Shown: positions 27,170 to 37,400 of the stretch, in pieces
Layout: each line of letters starts with the position of its first letter
How positions within the stretch are numbered: position 1 is the stretch's first letter
From: [Eubacterium] cellulosolvens LD2006
GTDB lineage: Bacteria; Bacillota; Clostridia; Lachnospirales; Lachnospiraceae
Direction of reading: 5' to 3'
DNA length: 64,000 nt
NCBI RefSeq assembly: GCF_000621585.1
Contig: NZ_KK211309.1
Span: 374,244-438,243, forward strand
Notes under the pieces: model-generated
The model's input: the letters and a program-made list of their open reading frames with translations, nothing else
What the model was told of the DNA's origin: nothing
Databases searched by the model: none
Program-made: the position numbers and the translations under genes

Positions 27170-27883
27170 ATGGCATTGGAACTTAATCAAATCGACAACA
27201 GACTACGTACATCGGTGCCGGATTCGGTCACGAAGGTGAATACCGGCTACACAGAAGCTGCTGCGGGAACAGCTGTAAACTCTGAAGAAGACGATCAGGC
27301 GAGTGTGGCGAAGGAGAATGCGGCATCCGTCACAGGTCAGGATGTATATGTAAGGTCAAAGGAATCTCTGGAGGCAGAGAATAAAGCCTCCGAGACGGAA
27401 CAGACGAAGATGTCGGCAGAGCAAAGGACTGCTCTTGTGGAAAGCCTTAAGGCACAGCAGGCTGAACAGGAGAAGGAATTCCTGAACATGATCCGCAAAT
27501 CGCTTGGCGAGCAGGCGAATACGTTCCTCAAGGCGAATGCGACGCTCAGCATGGACAATGACGGAATGTGGCATTTCCTTGCCGAGGGCAACTTTACCGT
27601 AGATCTCGAGACGAAGACAAAGGCGCAGGAGGCGATCTCCGAAGACGGTGAGTACGGCGTCAAGAAGACATCGGAGAGGCTTTTCCAGTTCGCGCAGGCC
27701 TGGGCCGGCGATGACGTCGAGAAGATGAAGAAGATGCAGGCGGCAATTCAGGAGGGCTACGAGCAGGCAACGGCCTCCTGGGGCAAGGCACTTCCATCCA
27801 TCTGTAAGGATACCATCGACGCGACAGAAAAGCTGTTCGATGACTATTACAAGAAGCACAGTGCTTCCTCCGCGGCAGAGTGA
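27170..27883 (+). CDS. Probable flagellum-associated protein, DUF5610-like
   Basis: 237 residues, no signal peptide or membrane segment. Residues 1-75 are a polar Ser/Glu-rich stretch; 80-115 is a likely coiled coil (SLKAQQAEQEKEFLNMIR); the C-terminal part has the pattern RLFQFAQAWAGDDVEKMKKM and then YEQATASWGKALPSIC and TIDATEKLFDDYY, which resembles the DUF5610 family of proteins found beside flagellar genes. The biochemical role is unknown. The sigma28-type promoter and divergence from the flgB-che operon support a motility link, perhaps as a cargo, chaperone or filament accessory. The family assignment is from memory of the pattern, not a search. Confidence 0.6.
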   Translation: MALELNQIDNRLRTSVPDSVTKVNTGYTEAAAGTAVNSEEDDQASVAKENAASVTGQDVYVRSKESLEAENKASETEQTKMSAEQRTALVESLKAQQAEQEKEFLNMIRKSLGEQANTFLKANATLSMDNDGMWHFLAEGNFTVDLETKTKAQEAISEDGEYGVKKTSERLFQFAQAWAGDDVEKMKKMQAAIQEGYEQATASWGKALPSICKDTIDATEKLFDDYYKKHSASSAAE

Positions 27884-27961
27884 GCGGAAAGAGCAGTCTG
27901 TGATAACAGAAGAGAAAGAGAAAAAAAGATAAAGATTAAGAATCAGACAGAAAATGAAAAG

Positions 27962-28023
27962 CGATCAGGCCGGCTGTGTCCGGTGACCGAAGAGAAAGGT
28001 TTTGCCGTCACAGCCGGTGATCG
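27962..28023 (+). other. Long hairpin between the DUF5610-like gene and the SH3 gene
   Basis: CGATCA plus CCGGCTGTG (27962-27978, two-base bulge) pairs with CACAGCCGGTGATCG (28009-28023), a 15-bp stem with a 30-base loop. No T-run follows, so it is not a typical terminator. The rest of the 295-bp spacer is A-rich with no gene seen. Confidence 0.5.
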
Positions 28024-28178
28024 ATGAATTGTAATTGTATTTAGACGAAAGCAGTAGTACAAAGAAACCATCGTTTTCGTGTGAACATAAGAAAAACATC
28101 AGAAAAAAAAGAAAAGACATAAGAAATACGAACTGAAGACATCGCGGGACACGCGATCTATTATTGGGGCAGAAGATC

Positions 28179-29594
28179 ATGAAAAAAAAGGTGGCAGCAC
28201 TGATTGTCGCATTCATACTTGCAGCAGGGGGAAGTGCTTCTGCTGCAGTTTTTACGCCGGAGACGGCGTGTGCGGCTGAGAGGAATGAGGATTTCGGAAT
28301 TCGTATGCGGTCCGGACGGACTTACGGAATACATGTGGCGGTTCCGGGTGTCGGCTCCGGGGACAGCATGATCCTTTTAAACAAGAAAAAGACGAAATCA
28401 TCAGACAGCTCGTCCTCTTCATCGGAGGCCTCGAGCAGTTCATCCTCGTCCTCAGAGAAGTCTTCCAAAAGCAAGAAGTCCGAGGAACCGACTGCGACAC
28501 CGGAACCGACGCAGACGCCGTTCAGCGTGTATATCAAGGTGGCGTCGGGGGACGGCAGCGGCGTGACGCTTCGCGAACAGCCGGCGGCGGACGCCCAGCC
28601 GGTTCTTGTGGACAATATTCCGGACGGGACGGTTCTTCATATTACCGATGAGGTGACAGACGGCGCGGGCGGCGTCTGGGGATATACGAACTACGCCGAC
28701 GTCGGAAGCGGCTATGTGCTCCTTGCCGAGACAGAACAGACAGAGCGGGCGGCTCTGCTGGCTCCTTCCGCGGAAGAGATGAAACGGCTCGCGGAAGAAG
28801 AGCGGGCTGCGTTCATCAGGCAGTATTTCCAGCTGGTGGATTCCGACGGAAATGTGATCGAAGATGCCACCCCGTTTATGTCCAATACCAAGACGAAATC
28901 CGAGGATACGTCTTCGGATTCAGCCGCGAAGGGTAGCGAGAAAGTTACGGAATCGGTTTCTTCCACCAGTCTGTCGGATAAGGCAAAGGCGGTTCTTTCC
29001 GGCTCGGAGGGTACGGAATCTCTGAAGGTTGTCTCCTCGAGTTCCACGAGCGGAAATGACGGAACGATCCCGTTCCTGCCGTTCAAGGTTCCGATTTTTG
29101 TCGGGATCATCGTGGCCGTTGTTCTTTTGCTTGCGATCGGTGCCGTTGTCTTTCTTCTGATCCTTAAGAAAAAGGGCGGAAAAGGAAGCGCCGGTGAAGG
29201 TGACGAGGGCGGCAAGGACAAGAAAGGCGGCAAAGACAAGAAAGCCGGCGGCAAGGACAAGAAAGATTCCGGAGACAAGAAGGCCGCGGCGGCAGCAAAG
29301 AAAGCAGCGGCAGCAGAGAAAAAGAAGGCTGCGGCAGCGAAGAAGAAAGAAGCGGCCGCACAGAAGAAAGCCGCAGCGGCGGCCAAGAAAGTGGCCAAGA
29401 AAGCCGAGAAAGACAAAGCCAAAGCGGAGAAAGCAGCTGCAAAAGCGGAGGCCAAGGCTGCAAAAGACGCGGCGAAACAGAAGATCAAAGCCGCAAAGGA
29501 CGAGATCAAGGCTGCGAAGAAAGGAACCAGGACAGCGAAGTCTAAAGCGATGAGCCAGTCGAGCGCGAACGAATTGAAAAACAAGAAGAAGTAA
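28179..29594 (+). CDS. SH3-domain membrane protein with histone-H1-like Lys/Ala tail
   Basis: 471 residues from the ATG at 28179; a TTG five codons upstream is less likely. Signal peptide at 1-32 (VAALIVAFILAAGG, cleavage near CAA). Then a Ser-rich linker (75-100), a bacterial SH3-type domain (about 116-182, with GVTLREQPAAD and GSGYVLLAE), another Ser-rich spacer, one membrane segment at about 304-329, and a cytoplasmic tail of about 140 residues made almost only of Lys, Ala, Gly, Asp and Glu. The tail resembles histone H1 or the bacterial KA-rich DNA-binding tails. Outside, SH3b domains often bind cell wall. DNA binding by the tail is a guess from composition. Confidence 0.72.
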   Translation: MKKKVAALIVAFILAAGGSASAAVFTPETACAAERNEDFGIRMRSGRTYGIHVAVPGVGSGDSMILLNKKKTKSSDSSSSSSEASSSSSSSSEKSSKSKKSEEPTATPEPTQTPFSVYIKVASGDGSGVTLREQPAADAQPVLVDNIPDGTVLHITDEVTDGAGGVWGYTNYADVGSGYVLLAETEQTERAALLAPSAEEMKRLAEEERAAFIRQYFQLVDSDGNVIEDATPFMSNTKTKSEDTSSDSAAKGSEKVTESVSSTSLSDKAKAVLSGSEGTESLKVVSSSSTSGNDGTIPFLPFKVPIFVGIIVAVVLLLAIGAVVFLLILKKKGGKGSAGEGDEGGKDKKGGKDKKAGGKDKKDSGDKKAAAAAKKAAAAEKKKAAAAKKKEAAAQKKAAAAAKKVAKKAEKDKAKAEKAAAKAEAKAAKDAAKQKIKAAKDEIKAAKKGTRTAKSKAMSQSSANELKNKKK

Positions 29595-29608
29595 CAGATA
29601 TAGATAAC

Positions 29609-29655
29609 AGACAGAAAGAAGAGCTGCTTTTGGGGCAGCTCTTCTTTCTGTCTGG
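29609..29655 (+). terminator. Terminator of the SH3 membrane protein gene
   Basis: AGACAGAAAGAAGAGCTGC and its complement form a 19-bp stem around a short TTTTGGG loop. The T-rich right arm ends TCTTTCTGTCT; there is no separate long T-run. Confidence 0.75.
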
Positions 29656-29723
29656 CGGTACAACAATTACAAAATAACGATCCCGACTTTAAGAAACGGT
29701 GTTCTTGTTCGCGACAGTAAAAG

Positions 29724-29757
29724 AAAAAACCGGGGAATCTGTGTCTCCCCGGTTTTA
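29724..29757 (-). terminator. Terminator of the PAS/GGDEF-like gene
   Basis: AAAACCGGGG (29726-29735) and CCCCGGTTTT (29747-29756) form a perfect stem. Read on the minus strand it is followed by TTTTTTCTTTT, and it overlaps the stop codon of the minus-strand gene. Confidence 0.85.
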
Positions 29758-30597
29758 CAGTGGTTTTAAATTCAGTTCTTTCTGGAAGGCGGCCTCGCAC
29801 ATCTTGTCGACGGCGTCGCTGTGATCGATAACGTGCAGGGAGCGCGTCTCATAGATGATTTTGCGGCCGGTGTGAATGCCGTATTCATACATCGTCGCCC
29901 GGATCGTCTGCATCAGCTCCGGCGTGTGGTTCCGGGTCTGCATGAGAGAGATAAAGCGGTCGGCATACATGCGTCCGCTGATATCGCCGTGACGGATCTT
30001 GTTCTGCAGGAGCCAGCCGAACTTCTTCAGGACATCGTTGCCCTCTTTGTTCGAGAAGGATTTGAAATTGACAATATTGAAGGATACAAGGGTGTAATCC
30101 TCAAAGGGATTTTCATCGAGCCGTTTGCGGGCTTCCATGAAGAATCCTTCCCGGTTCAGAAGTCCGGTGAGATTGTCGTGGGAAATCAGGTATTCGTATC
30201 CCGCGGATTTATTGTGCGACGGCGTCAGGTCGTGGATGAAATACGCGGTCCCCTCCTGTCCGAGATCCTTCGCGTAAATCGGGCGGCTGGTGACTTCGTA
30301 GAGCTTGACCCGGTCGAGGTGATAATACGGCTGGATCCAGTTCTCCAGATTGCCCTCCTGCTTTCTGTTTTTCATCCATGCATGAAATTCCGACTGTAAA
30401 ATAAGATCGTAGGATACATGAAAGAGCTGGAAGGCTCGTTCGTTCGCATAGAGGATATTCTTCTTTGTTCCCGTGATGATCAGACCGTCCGGAAATCTAC
30501 GGAAGATCTGAAGAACCATCCGCGTAAAACGCTCTTCTGTGAGTGACGGATCGAGAAAGCTTGTCTTGTCGCCGGCATCCGGCTTGCTGGTATCCAT
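29755..30597 (-). CDS. PAS protein with degenerate GGDEF domain
   Basis: 280 residues. A PAS-like sensor at about 25-130 (GLIITGTKKNILYANERAF) leads into a GGDEF fold at about 135-270, marked by HDNLTGLLNREGFF. The active-site loop that should read GGDEF is YADRF here, so diguanylate cyclase activity is not expected; it may bind GTP or act as a partner protein. No EAL domain. It follows the gene at 31104 by 30 bp on the same strand, so the two are probably one transcript. Start ATG at 30597, preceded by GGAGATATAAG on its strand. Confidence 0.78.
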   Translation of the reverse strand: MDTSKPDAGDKTSFLDPSLTEERFTRMVLQIFRRFPDGLIITGTKKNILYANERAFQLFHVSYDLILQSEFHAWMKNRKQEGNLENWIQPYYHLDRVKLYEVTSRPIYAKDLGQEGTAYFIHDLTPSHNKSAGYEYLISHDNLTGLLNREGFFMEARKRLDENPFEDYTLVSFNIVNFKSFSNKEGNDVLKKFGWLLQNKIRHGDISGRMYADRFISLMQTRNHTPELMQTIRATMYEYGIHTGRKIIYETRSLHVIDHSDAVDKMCEAAFQKELNLKPL

Positions 30598-30627
30598 ATC
30601 TTATATCTCCTGTGAGGATATCTTGTT

Positions 30628-31104
30628 TTACAGATGCAGATAATCGTCTTTTTTGTAGCCGCGGCTTCCCTTGTTCTGCGGTTCGACGGAAGGTTTCTGT
30701 GCCGCGTCGTGGAACATCTTCGCTTCCTTTGTCATCTTCAGAGTGACTTTGATCTTATTGAGCATACAGTGCTTGATGTAAAGATCCATGTATTCTTCGA
30801 TCTCGTCCTTTACAAGCATCCAGACCATCTGCATTTCCTTGGGGTGTTTGATGCTCTCCTGTTCAAAATTCGGTTCCCGGAAACGCTTCGGATAATCGCC
30901 CACATAGAATGTCAGCATACCGATCTCTTCCGGATCGAGCATATTGCCGGCTTTGAACAGAATCTTGGGGATCGGGATCGCGGGCATATACTTCGTGATT
31001 GCCCGGCGCTGTTCCGCTGTCAGCGAATCATACAAAGACATAACCTGCGAATTGAAGGCCTCATTACTCAGGTCGCGCCAGAAGCTCTCGTTCCAATCAT
31101 CCAT
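30628..31104 (-). CDS. Unrecognised cytoplasmic protein upstream of the GGDEF-like gene
   Basis: 158 residues, soluble, mostly helical, with no membrane segment or signal peptide. Distinct stretches are YDSLTAEQRRAITKYMP and DEIEEYMDLYIKHCMLNKIK; the end is Lys-rich (GSRGYKKDDYLHL). I recognise no family. The ATG at 31104 follows AAGAGGT on the minus strand. It shares a transcript with the PAS/GGDEF-like gene and has a possible sigma28-type promoter and a leader hairpin upstream, so a link to motility or c-di-GMP signalling is likely but not shown. Confidence 0.65.
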   Translation of the reverse strand: MDDWNESFWRDLSNEAFNSQVMSLYDSLTAEQRRAITKYMPAIPIPKILFKAGNMLDPEEIGMLTFYVGDYPKRFREPNFEQESIKHPKEMQMVWMLVKDEIEEYMDLYIKHCMLNKIKVTLKMTKEAKMFHDAAQKPSVEPQNKGSRGYKKDDYLHL

Positions 31105-31154
31105 TATTGTGTACCTCTTACTCTATAAAAAATCATTGATGGATTTTGTCTGAA

Positions 31155-31186
31155 AAAAAGAAGATCCGCAGGCCTCGTTGCGGATG
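31155..31186 (-). terminator. Hairpin plus T-run in the leader of the gene at 31104
   Basis: On the minus strand ATCCGCA (about 31185-31179) and TGCGGAT enclose ACGAGGCC, followed by CTTCTTTTTTT. It lies between the putative promoter (31251-31278) and the start codon, which is where an attenuator would be. Alternatively it ends a short RNA. Confidence 0.55.
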
Positions 31187-31250
31187 ATTCACCGTTTACG
31201 GATGAATTCTGGCACAAATCGGCTCGCAACATCTTCATTAATCTGAGTAT

Positions 31251-31278
31251 ATTTCGACAAAATCGCATCTGTTTATAA
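31251..31278 (-). promoter_or_regulatory. Possible sigma28-type promoter, minus strand
   Basis: Minus strand TTAT (31278-31275), 16-base spacer, GTCGAAAT (31258-31251). The spacer is one base longer than elsewhere and the -10 element has an A for T change, so support is weaker. A second partial match (GCCGATTT, 31223-31216) lies nearby. Confidence 0.4.
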
Positions 31279-31359
31279 ATGCGGTGAGACAGTGTCTCTG
31301 AACGATTCTAGGGATTGCGGAGAGAGAAGTCAATAGCAGGGCGGGAAGTCTGGTATATA

Positions 31360-31386
31360 TTATGAAATTTGTTTTTGGGCCGAAAT
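31360..31386 (+). promoter_or_regulatory. Sigma28-type promoter of the chemoreceptor at 31552
   Basis: TTAT at 31360-31363, 15-base spacer, GCCGAAAT at 31379-31386, with one change from GCCGATAT. Leader of about 160 bp. Confidence 0.58.
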
Positions 31387-31551
31387 ATTTATATCGGGTT
31401 ATGGTCTGTTGTGAAGAGACGTCCCGGTGAGAAAGATGAAAAGTCATGCGCAGACGTTGAAGAGAAGGCAGGAAGGATCCGGAAGGAAAAATTTGCATGA
31501 TCGAAGCGGCAGTGGAACCAGTCGTAGAATGGATTGTACGTGGAGGTTGAA

Positions 31552-34125
31552 ATGGAAAAAAACAAAAAGGCCGACGGCAGAGGTACTGTTCCGTTCGGGA
31601 AGAAGCAGAAAACCAAATCTCTGAGGAGCAAGATTACCACAAAGCTCACATGGGGTATTCTTCTTGTTTTGGTTGTGTCATCCATAGTTATCGCTGCGTC
31701 TGTAGGCCGGATGATCACGAAGCAGACAGAGAAGAATATGAAGAATATCGCGTGGAAGAACGCCACAGTTGTCAGCAATGTCGCGGATTCTCTGCGTTCT
31801 GTGGAATCGCCGATCGAGGCAAGTCTTCTGGAGATGCTCGGCAAGAGAGATACCGGTTCGAGGCAGTCGGCGAGCAATGTTATTTCCGGCGTCAAGCTGA
31901 CGATGACACGTTACAATCAGGAGACACTGATGCTCGGAAATCTTCGTTCGATTCTGTCTTCCAATGAAAACGTTGTGGATGCCGGTATTTATTTTACAAA
32001 GGGATCCTTTGACGAGAAGATTGAAGACTACAGCATGATGGTCATCAGCCCGAAGGAAGAGCCGGGAGCCGTTTTCGCGATGGACGGGGATCAGGTAGCG
32101 GCAAATACCGCTCTTCAGGAAGCTCTCGAGACCGGTGAGGATGTATATTCGTCGCCGGTGCAGAATGAGAATCTGGACGGAATCTGGACGGTGACTGCTG
32201 CGTATCCGATCAAGCAGAATGATTCTGTTTTTGCTGTTGTGCTTGTGGAATTCAAGACAGACGCATTCCGCAAGGTTCTGGATTCGCAAGAAGATTACAA
32301 TTCGGTGATGATCGATCTGATCAATCCCGACAATATGGTTGTATTCAGCAGTGTCGACAGCACGATCGGAACAGATTTCTTCGGTTTCTTTTCTGCTGAT
32401 ACAGCTTCGAAAATCAAGCAGACGATGAGTCAGGGCAATGAATTCCTTGTCACGACGAACAGCAACGGATACCATAAGGTGCGAGCGTTTACACCGGTGT
32501 CGATCTCCGGAAAAACCTGGTGGGCACAGACGTCGATTAATTACACGGAATACATGGGATTTCTGAACTCTCTGATTGCGGTCATGATCGGAGAAGTCGT
32601 AGCGGTTGTCGGTATGCTTCTGATCTTCAGCCGAATCGTCCTGAGAAAATCCCTGCAGCCGCTTGAAGATGTGGCGGGAGCCGTCAATACGCTGGCAAAA
32701 GGATCGTTTGATATTTCGCTGAACTATAATCAGAATGACGAGATCGGCGTTGTATCCGACAGCATGAAGGTGGTTATCAGCAATCTGAAAAGCATCATTG
32801 AGAATCTCAGCAGAAAGCTGTCGATGCTTGCCGATGGTGACTTTAACTTCTCGAATGAAGAAAAAGAAATCTATATCGGAGAATACCGGCCGATTCTTGA
32901 GTCGTTGGATGCGATCACAGAGAAACTGAATGCAACAATGGGAGATATCCGCTCGGCCTCCGAGAAGGTTGACAGCAGTTCCACGCAGGTGTCCGCGGGC
33001 GCGAACGCACTTGCCACCGGTTCGACCGAGCAGGCATCTTCGGTCGAAGAACTCTCGACCACAATGGCCGATATGTCCATGAAGATTCGCGCAAACGCGG
33101 AGAAGGCAATCAATGCCTCGGAGCTTTCCGCGAGAGCGGGAGAGGCCGTGGACAAGTCGAACGAGAAGATGACAGAGATGTCCTCGGCGATGTCTGACAT
33201 TACGACAAAGGCAGAGGAAATCAATAAGATTATTCAGACCATTGATGATATTGCTTTCCAGACGAATATTCTGGCTCTCAACGCCTCCATCGAGGCGGCA
33301 AGAGCCGGTGCGGCAGGAAAGGGATTCGCGGTTGTTGCGGCGGAAGTCGGAAATCTCGCGAACAAGTCCGCGCAGGCAGCCCGTTCGACAGCGGTACTGA
33401 TTCAGGATACGGTAGAGGCTGTTCAGAAGGGTGGAGAACTCACCAGAGAGACAGCCGAATCCCTGCAGTCTGTCTCGGATAATACGGAGCAGATCACCAG
33501 TCTTATCAACGAGATCAGCGACGCGTCCGAGGAGCAGAGCAAGGGTGTCACACAAATCGAGGATGGGCTGAGGTCGATTTCTGATGTCGTACAGAACAAC
33601 TCCGCGACAGCGGAAGAGAGCGCAGCGGCGTCCGCGGAATTGTCCGGACAGGCTGCTATGCTCAAGGAACTTGTCGGACGGTTCAAACTTAAGAATGTGA
33701 GCGGATCGGGTGCCGCCTCTTCTTACACAGTTGAGACGCCGGAGAGAACCGGGGCAGCGAAAGCCGCGCCGGAAGGGATGGCGGAAAAGACAGGGGTCTC
33801 CAAGCCGGAACCTGTGAGAAAAACAGAAGTCGTATCCGAGAGACAGGAGATAAAAGCAAAAACAGTATCGGAAAAGCCGGTGAAAAAGGCTGTAGCCGCA
33901 TCGTCAGAGCTGCCGAAGAATAATGCAGCTGAAAAAACGGCCGGAAAGAAGGATGTTAAAGAGCGCGGCAAGTATCATATGTACGAGGGAGCCGATCAGG
34001 AATTTAAGGCACAGACGGAAGAGAAGGACAGCAGAAACGCGATTTCACCGGCTTCACAAGCCGCAATCGCGCCGAAGGATAACAACGGAAAGGCTTTTAC
34101 GCCGGATGCTGACGATAAATACTGA
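31552..34125 (+). CDS. Methyl-accepting chemotaxis protein with long C-terminal tail
   Basis: 857 residues. Lys-rich start, membrane segments near 35-58 and 340-365, extracellular Cache-like sensor ([12 protein letters not shown]), HAMP at about 368-425 and a signalling hairpin with the tip [19 protein letters not shown] near 560. After the usual receptor end (LVGRFKLKN) there are about 140 further residues of low complexity, rich in Lys, Ala, Glu and Pro, which the other two receptors lack. No CheR pentapeptide is seen at the end (TPDADDKY). Start at 31552 after GTGGAGG; a TTG 18 bp upstream is unlikely. A sigma28-type promoter precedes it. Confidence 0.92.
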   Translation: MEKNKKADGRGTVPFGKKQKTKSLRSKITTKLTWGILLVLVVSSIVIAASVGRMITKQTEKNMKNIAWKNATVVSNVADSLRSVESPIEASLLEMLGKRDTGSRQSASNVISGVKLTMTRYNQETLMLGNLRSILSSNENVVDAGIYFTKGSFDEKIEDYSMMVISPKEEPGAVFAMDGDQVAANTALQEALETGEDVYSSPVQNENLDGIWTVTAAYPIKQNDSVFAVVLVEFKTDAFRKVLDSQEDYNSVMIDLINPDNMVVFSSVDSTIGTDFFGFFSADTASKIKQTMSQGNEFLVTTNSNGYHKVRAFTPVSISGKTWWAQTSINYTEYMGFLNSLIAVMIGEVVAVVGMLLIFSRIVLRKSLQPLEDVAGAVNTLAKGSFDISLNYNQNDEIGVVSDSMKVVISNLKSIIENLSRKLSMLADGDFNFSNEEKEIYIGEYRPILESLDAITEKLNATMGDIRSASEKVDSSSTQVSAGANALATGSTEQASSVEELSTTMADMSMKIRANAEKAINASELSARAGEAVDKSNEKMTEMSSAMSDITTKAEEINKIIQTIDDIAFQTNILALNASIEAARAGAAGKGFAVVAAEVGNLANKSAQAARSTAVLIQDTVEAVQKGGELTRETAESLQSVSDNTEQITSLINEISDASEEQSKGVTQIEDGLRSISDVVQNNSATAEESAAASAELSGQAAMLKELVGRFKLKNVSGSGAASSYTVETPERTGAAKAAPEGMAEKTGVSKPEPVRKTEVVSERQEIKAKTVSEKPVKKAVAASSELPKNNAAEKTAGKKDVKERGKYHMYEGADQEFKAQTEEKDSRNAISPASQAAIAPKDNNGKAFTPDADDKY

Positions 34126-34220
34126 GCCTCGTGAAGATAAGACTCTATGGAAATACGTGCAACAGTTCACTGGAAGATAACGGTTGATACGTGGCACTAG
34201 AGTATCATAGAAAGGACAGA

Positions 34221-34277
34221 GGGACTGTTGCACAGGAGCATTTGGTTACGAGGATGCTTTGTGTGACAGTCTCTTTT
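34221..34277 (+). terminator. Terminator of the chemoreceptor at 31552
   Basis: A 20-bp imperfect stem between GGGACTGTTGCACAGGAGCA (34221-34240) and ATGCTTTGTGTGACAGTCTC (34254-34273), with G-U pairs, followed by TTTT. The remaining 200 bp to the next gene hold a TATAAT-like box at 34444-34449 with a poor -35 and nothing else clear. Confidence 0.75.
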
Positions 34278-34482
34278 ATCATGTCTCAAAAAATAAGTGG
34301 CGCATTTTTCATCAGAAGGTTCGCACAGTTTCTCCTTTGGCAAATTGCACATCTGTAAGCGACTCCCGCCGAATAGAAAATACAAAGGTAACAAAGATGA
34401 GAAAATTATGCGTGCGCGACTGTATATGTGACTGTCAAGAGTTTATAATGCATGAATGATACCATAGAGAAAGAATACGTGT

Positions 34483-37400
34483 ATGGCTCTGAGCGGCAGG
34501 GAAAAAGACAGATCTATTGGGACGGACGCCGGATCCGGAGATGAAAATAAAGAGGTACTCATGACAAGGGATTTTGATTGGGAATATCTGAGAAATAAAT
34601 ATGATATGATGCCCGGGAACATTCTGATTTGCGGGAGAGAGTCCGGTGAGGATATTCTCTATGCCAATGATGAATTGCTGGATCTGGTCGGCTGTGCTTC
34701 CAAAGAGGCGTTTCTCGCGCTTACCGGCGGAAAAATGCGGGGCTTCATCTTCGAGGAGGATTTCTCTTCGACCATTCAGGTGGTGAGCGCGCATCTTGTG
34801 CGGGAGAAGGATCGATTTTCACACATTTCCTTCCGTATTTACAACTGTGAGCACTCGGAAATTACGGTAGTTAGTTACGGGCGAATTCTGGATGATCCGG
34901 AGCTTGGAAAGATCTGCGTTTTGTCTTTGTCGGAATCGGACGTAAAGGCAAAGGCGCTGCTGACAGATCCGCTCACCGGCCTTATGGGTATGCACCGGTT
35001 TCGTGAGGAGATGTCGCAGGAAATGAAATTGGCGGCGGAACAAAGCAGTCTCTCGAAGTATTCGCTTGTATTTTTTGACCTGACCAACTTCAAACTGTTC
35101 AATATGAAATATGGGGTATCCTCCGGAGACCGTCTGTTGTGTGAGATGGCGGAAATTCTCAAGTCGGTGTACGGAGACCGGATGGTTGCCAGATTTTCGG
35201 ACGATCACTTTGTTGTTCTGACAGACCGGCAGGATGTCACGGAGAGCATTCTCGTTGTGAATATCAAAACCGGGGAAATTGATCAGAATACGATTCTTCA
35301 GCTGAAGGCGGGCATTCGGTATCTCAGAGAAGAAGACGCGGCTGTCTCGGTGGAGATGATCTGTGATCAGGCGAAGCTTGCCTGTGACAGCATCAAACAT
35401 GACGCGACAGATTACACCTGTGAGTACAATGAGCAGCTGACGAAGCAGATTGAGTTAAAAACCTATGTGAACGCCAATATTGAGAAGGCGATCAATCAGG
35501 GGTACATCAAGGTTTATTACCAACCGGTGATCCGCACGCTCACGGGGAAGCTCTGCGGCGTGGAGGCTCTGGCGAGATGGATTGATCCGGAGTACGGCAT
35601 TCTTTCGCCGTCGGATTTTATTCCGTATCTTGAGGAGGCGCACCTGATCCAGATGCTCGATAACTACGTGATCTATGAAGTCGGACGTCAGATGCGCGCG
35701 CAGCTGGACAACAGGATTCCGGTTGTTCCGTGTTCGTTCAACCTCTCTCGTGTGGATTTCATCATGGGGGATCCGTTCAGGGAAGTGGAGAATGTCATCC
35801 GGAAATTTGGACTGCAGAGAAATCTGTTCCGGATCGAGATCACAGAGTCCATGATTATGCAGGATGAGGAACGGATCATGGAACAGGTCAACCAGTTCCA
35901 TGACAGCGGCTATGAGGTCTGGATGGACGATTTCGGAAGCGGATATTCGTCGTTAAATACACTGAAGGATTTCCACTTCGATGAGATCAAGATCGATATG
36001 CTGTTTCTGCGGGATCTTAACGAGAAGGGACGCAGTATCATCGCCTCCATGGTCAGCATGGCAAAAAAACTCGGCGTGCATACGCTGGCCGAGGGCGTGG
36101 AGTACGATGAACAGGTGGAATTTTTGAAGAGCATCGGCTGTGAGAAGATGCAGGGATACTATTACGGGATGCCGATGAGCGGAGATAAACTCTTCGAGTT
36201 CTGCAGAGAATCCTGCATTGAGGTGGAGTCGGCATCGGATGCTTATATTCAGGATCAGGTGGGACTGGAAAACCTGATCTCGGATTCGCCGATCGCGCTG
36301 ATTGAGGACGACGGACGTTTTTTCCATATTCTCTTTGAGAATGACAGTTTCCGTGAGGCCGTGAGTTCCATGAAAAACGGCACAGAGGACAATGTCAATG
36401 CGTTTATCCGTTCTCCCTACTACGCGCTGAACAAGACAGTCCGGGAATTTGTCGACAAACCTGTCTCAAGCGGAAAAAAAGAGAAGATCACGTTCATCGA
36501 GAACGGGCAGTATATGCGTCTCACCGCGCGAACGATCGCGGGGAACAAGGGCTATTACATTCATAAAATCGGACTGTTTAACATTACCTATGACGACGCG
36601 CAGGAGCGGACGAGAAGGAACGATGAGATCATCCGGAACATTGCCGTTGTGTATAAGGGAGTTTACCTGTGGAGCGTAAAGGATAGTGAGATCGAGATCA
36701 TTATGAGCGAGCGGCTGCGGGATGAAGGCTCTTTTCTGTCCGTGGACAGATTCCGACAGAAATGGATGCGGGAAATGATCTATCCCGGGGACCGGCAGCG
36801 GTTTGACGATTTTTTCCAGACCGATGCGATTCACAGAAAAATCAGGATCGGAAAACATGCGACAACTTCGGATGTTTTTCGTATCCGGAATGAGAAAGGA
36901 AACTTTGAGTGGATTGAGCTGACGGCCTTGATCCTTCAGCATGAGCGGGAGGAGAAAATTCTGATTCTCGGGAAGCCGGCGGAGATCGATGAGTATCTCA
37001 AAAATGCGGACTTTATCGTCGGTATGGCGGATATGCACAATTTCGATTCCGAAGGACGGGAATGGCAGAAGGACGGAGACCTCTGGCGGGCACTCATGGA
37101 AAACTCCGACATCAAGTATTTCTGGAAGGACAGACAGTGCCGGTTTGTCGGCGTCAACAGGGCCTTTCTTGAATACTTTGGTCTGAAGTCCGCGAAGGAG
37201 ATTATCGGAAAGACCGATCAGGACATGAAGTGGCATCCGGACAACGGTCCTTTCCGGGATGATGAAAGACGGGTGATTGAGCGGGGAGAAGTTGTGAGCG
37301 GAACCATCGGCGAATGTATGATCCGCGGCTGCCTGCACAAAATCATCGCGAACAGAGTGCCGATCTACCGGGACGGAAAAATCGACGGTCTGATCGGTTA

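Noticed and set aside
34126-34482. c-di-GMP riboswitch before the giant GGDEF/EAL gene
   Set aside because: I looked for the conserved core of the class I motif and did not find it here or in the leaders of the other c-di-GMP genes.
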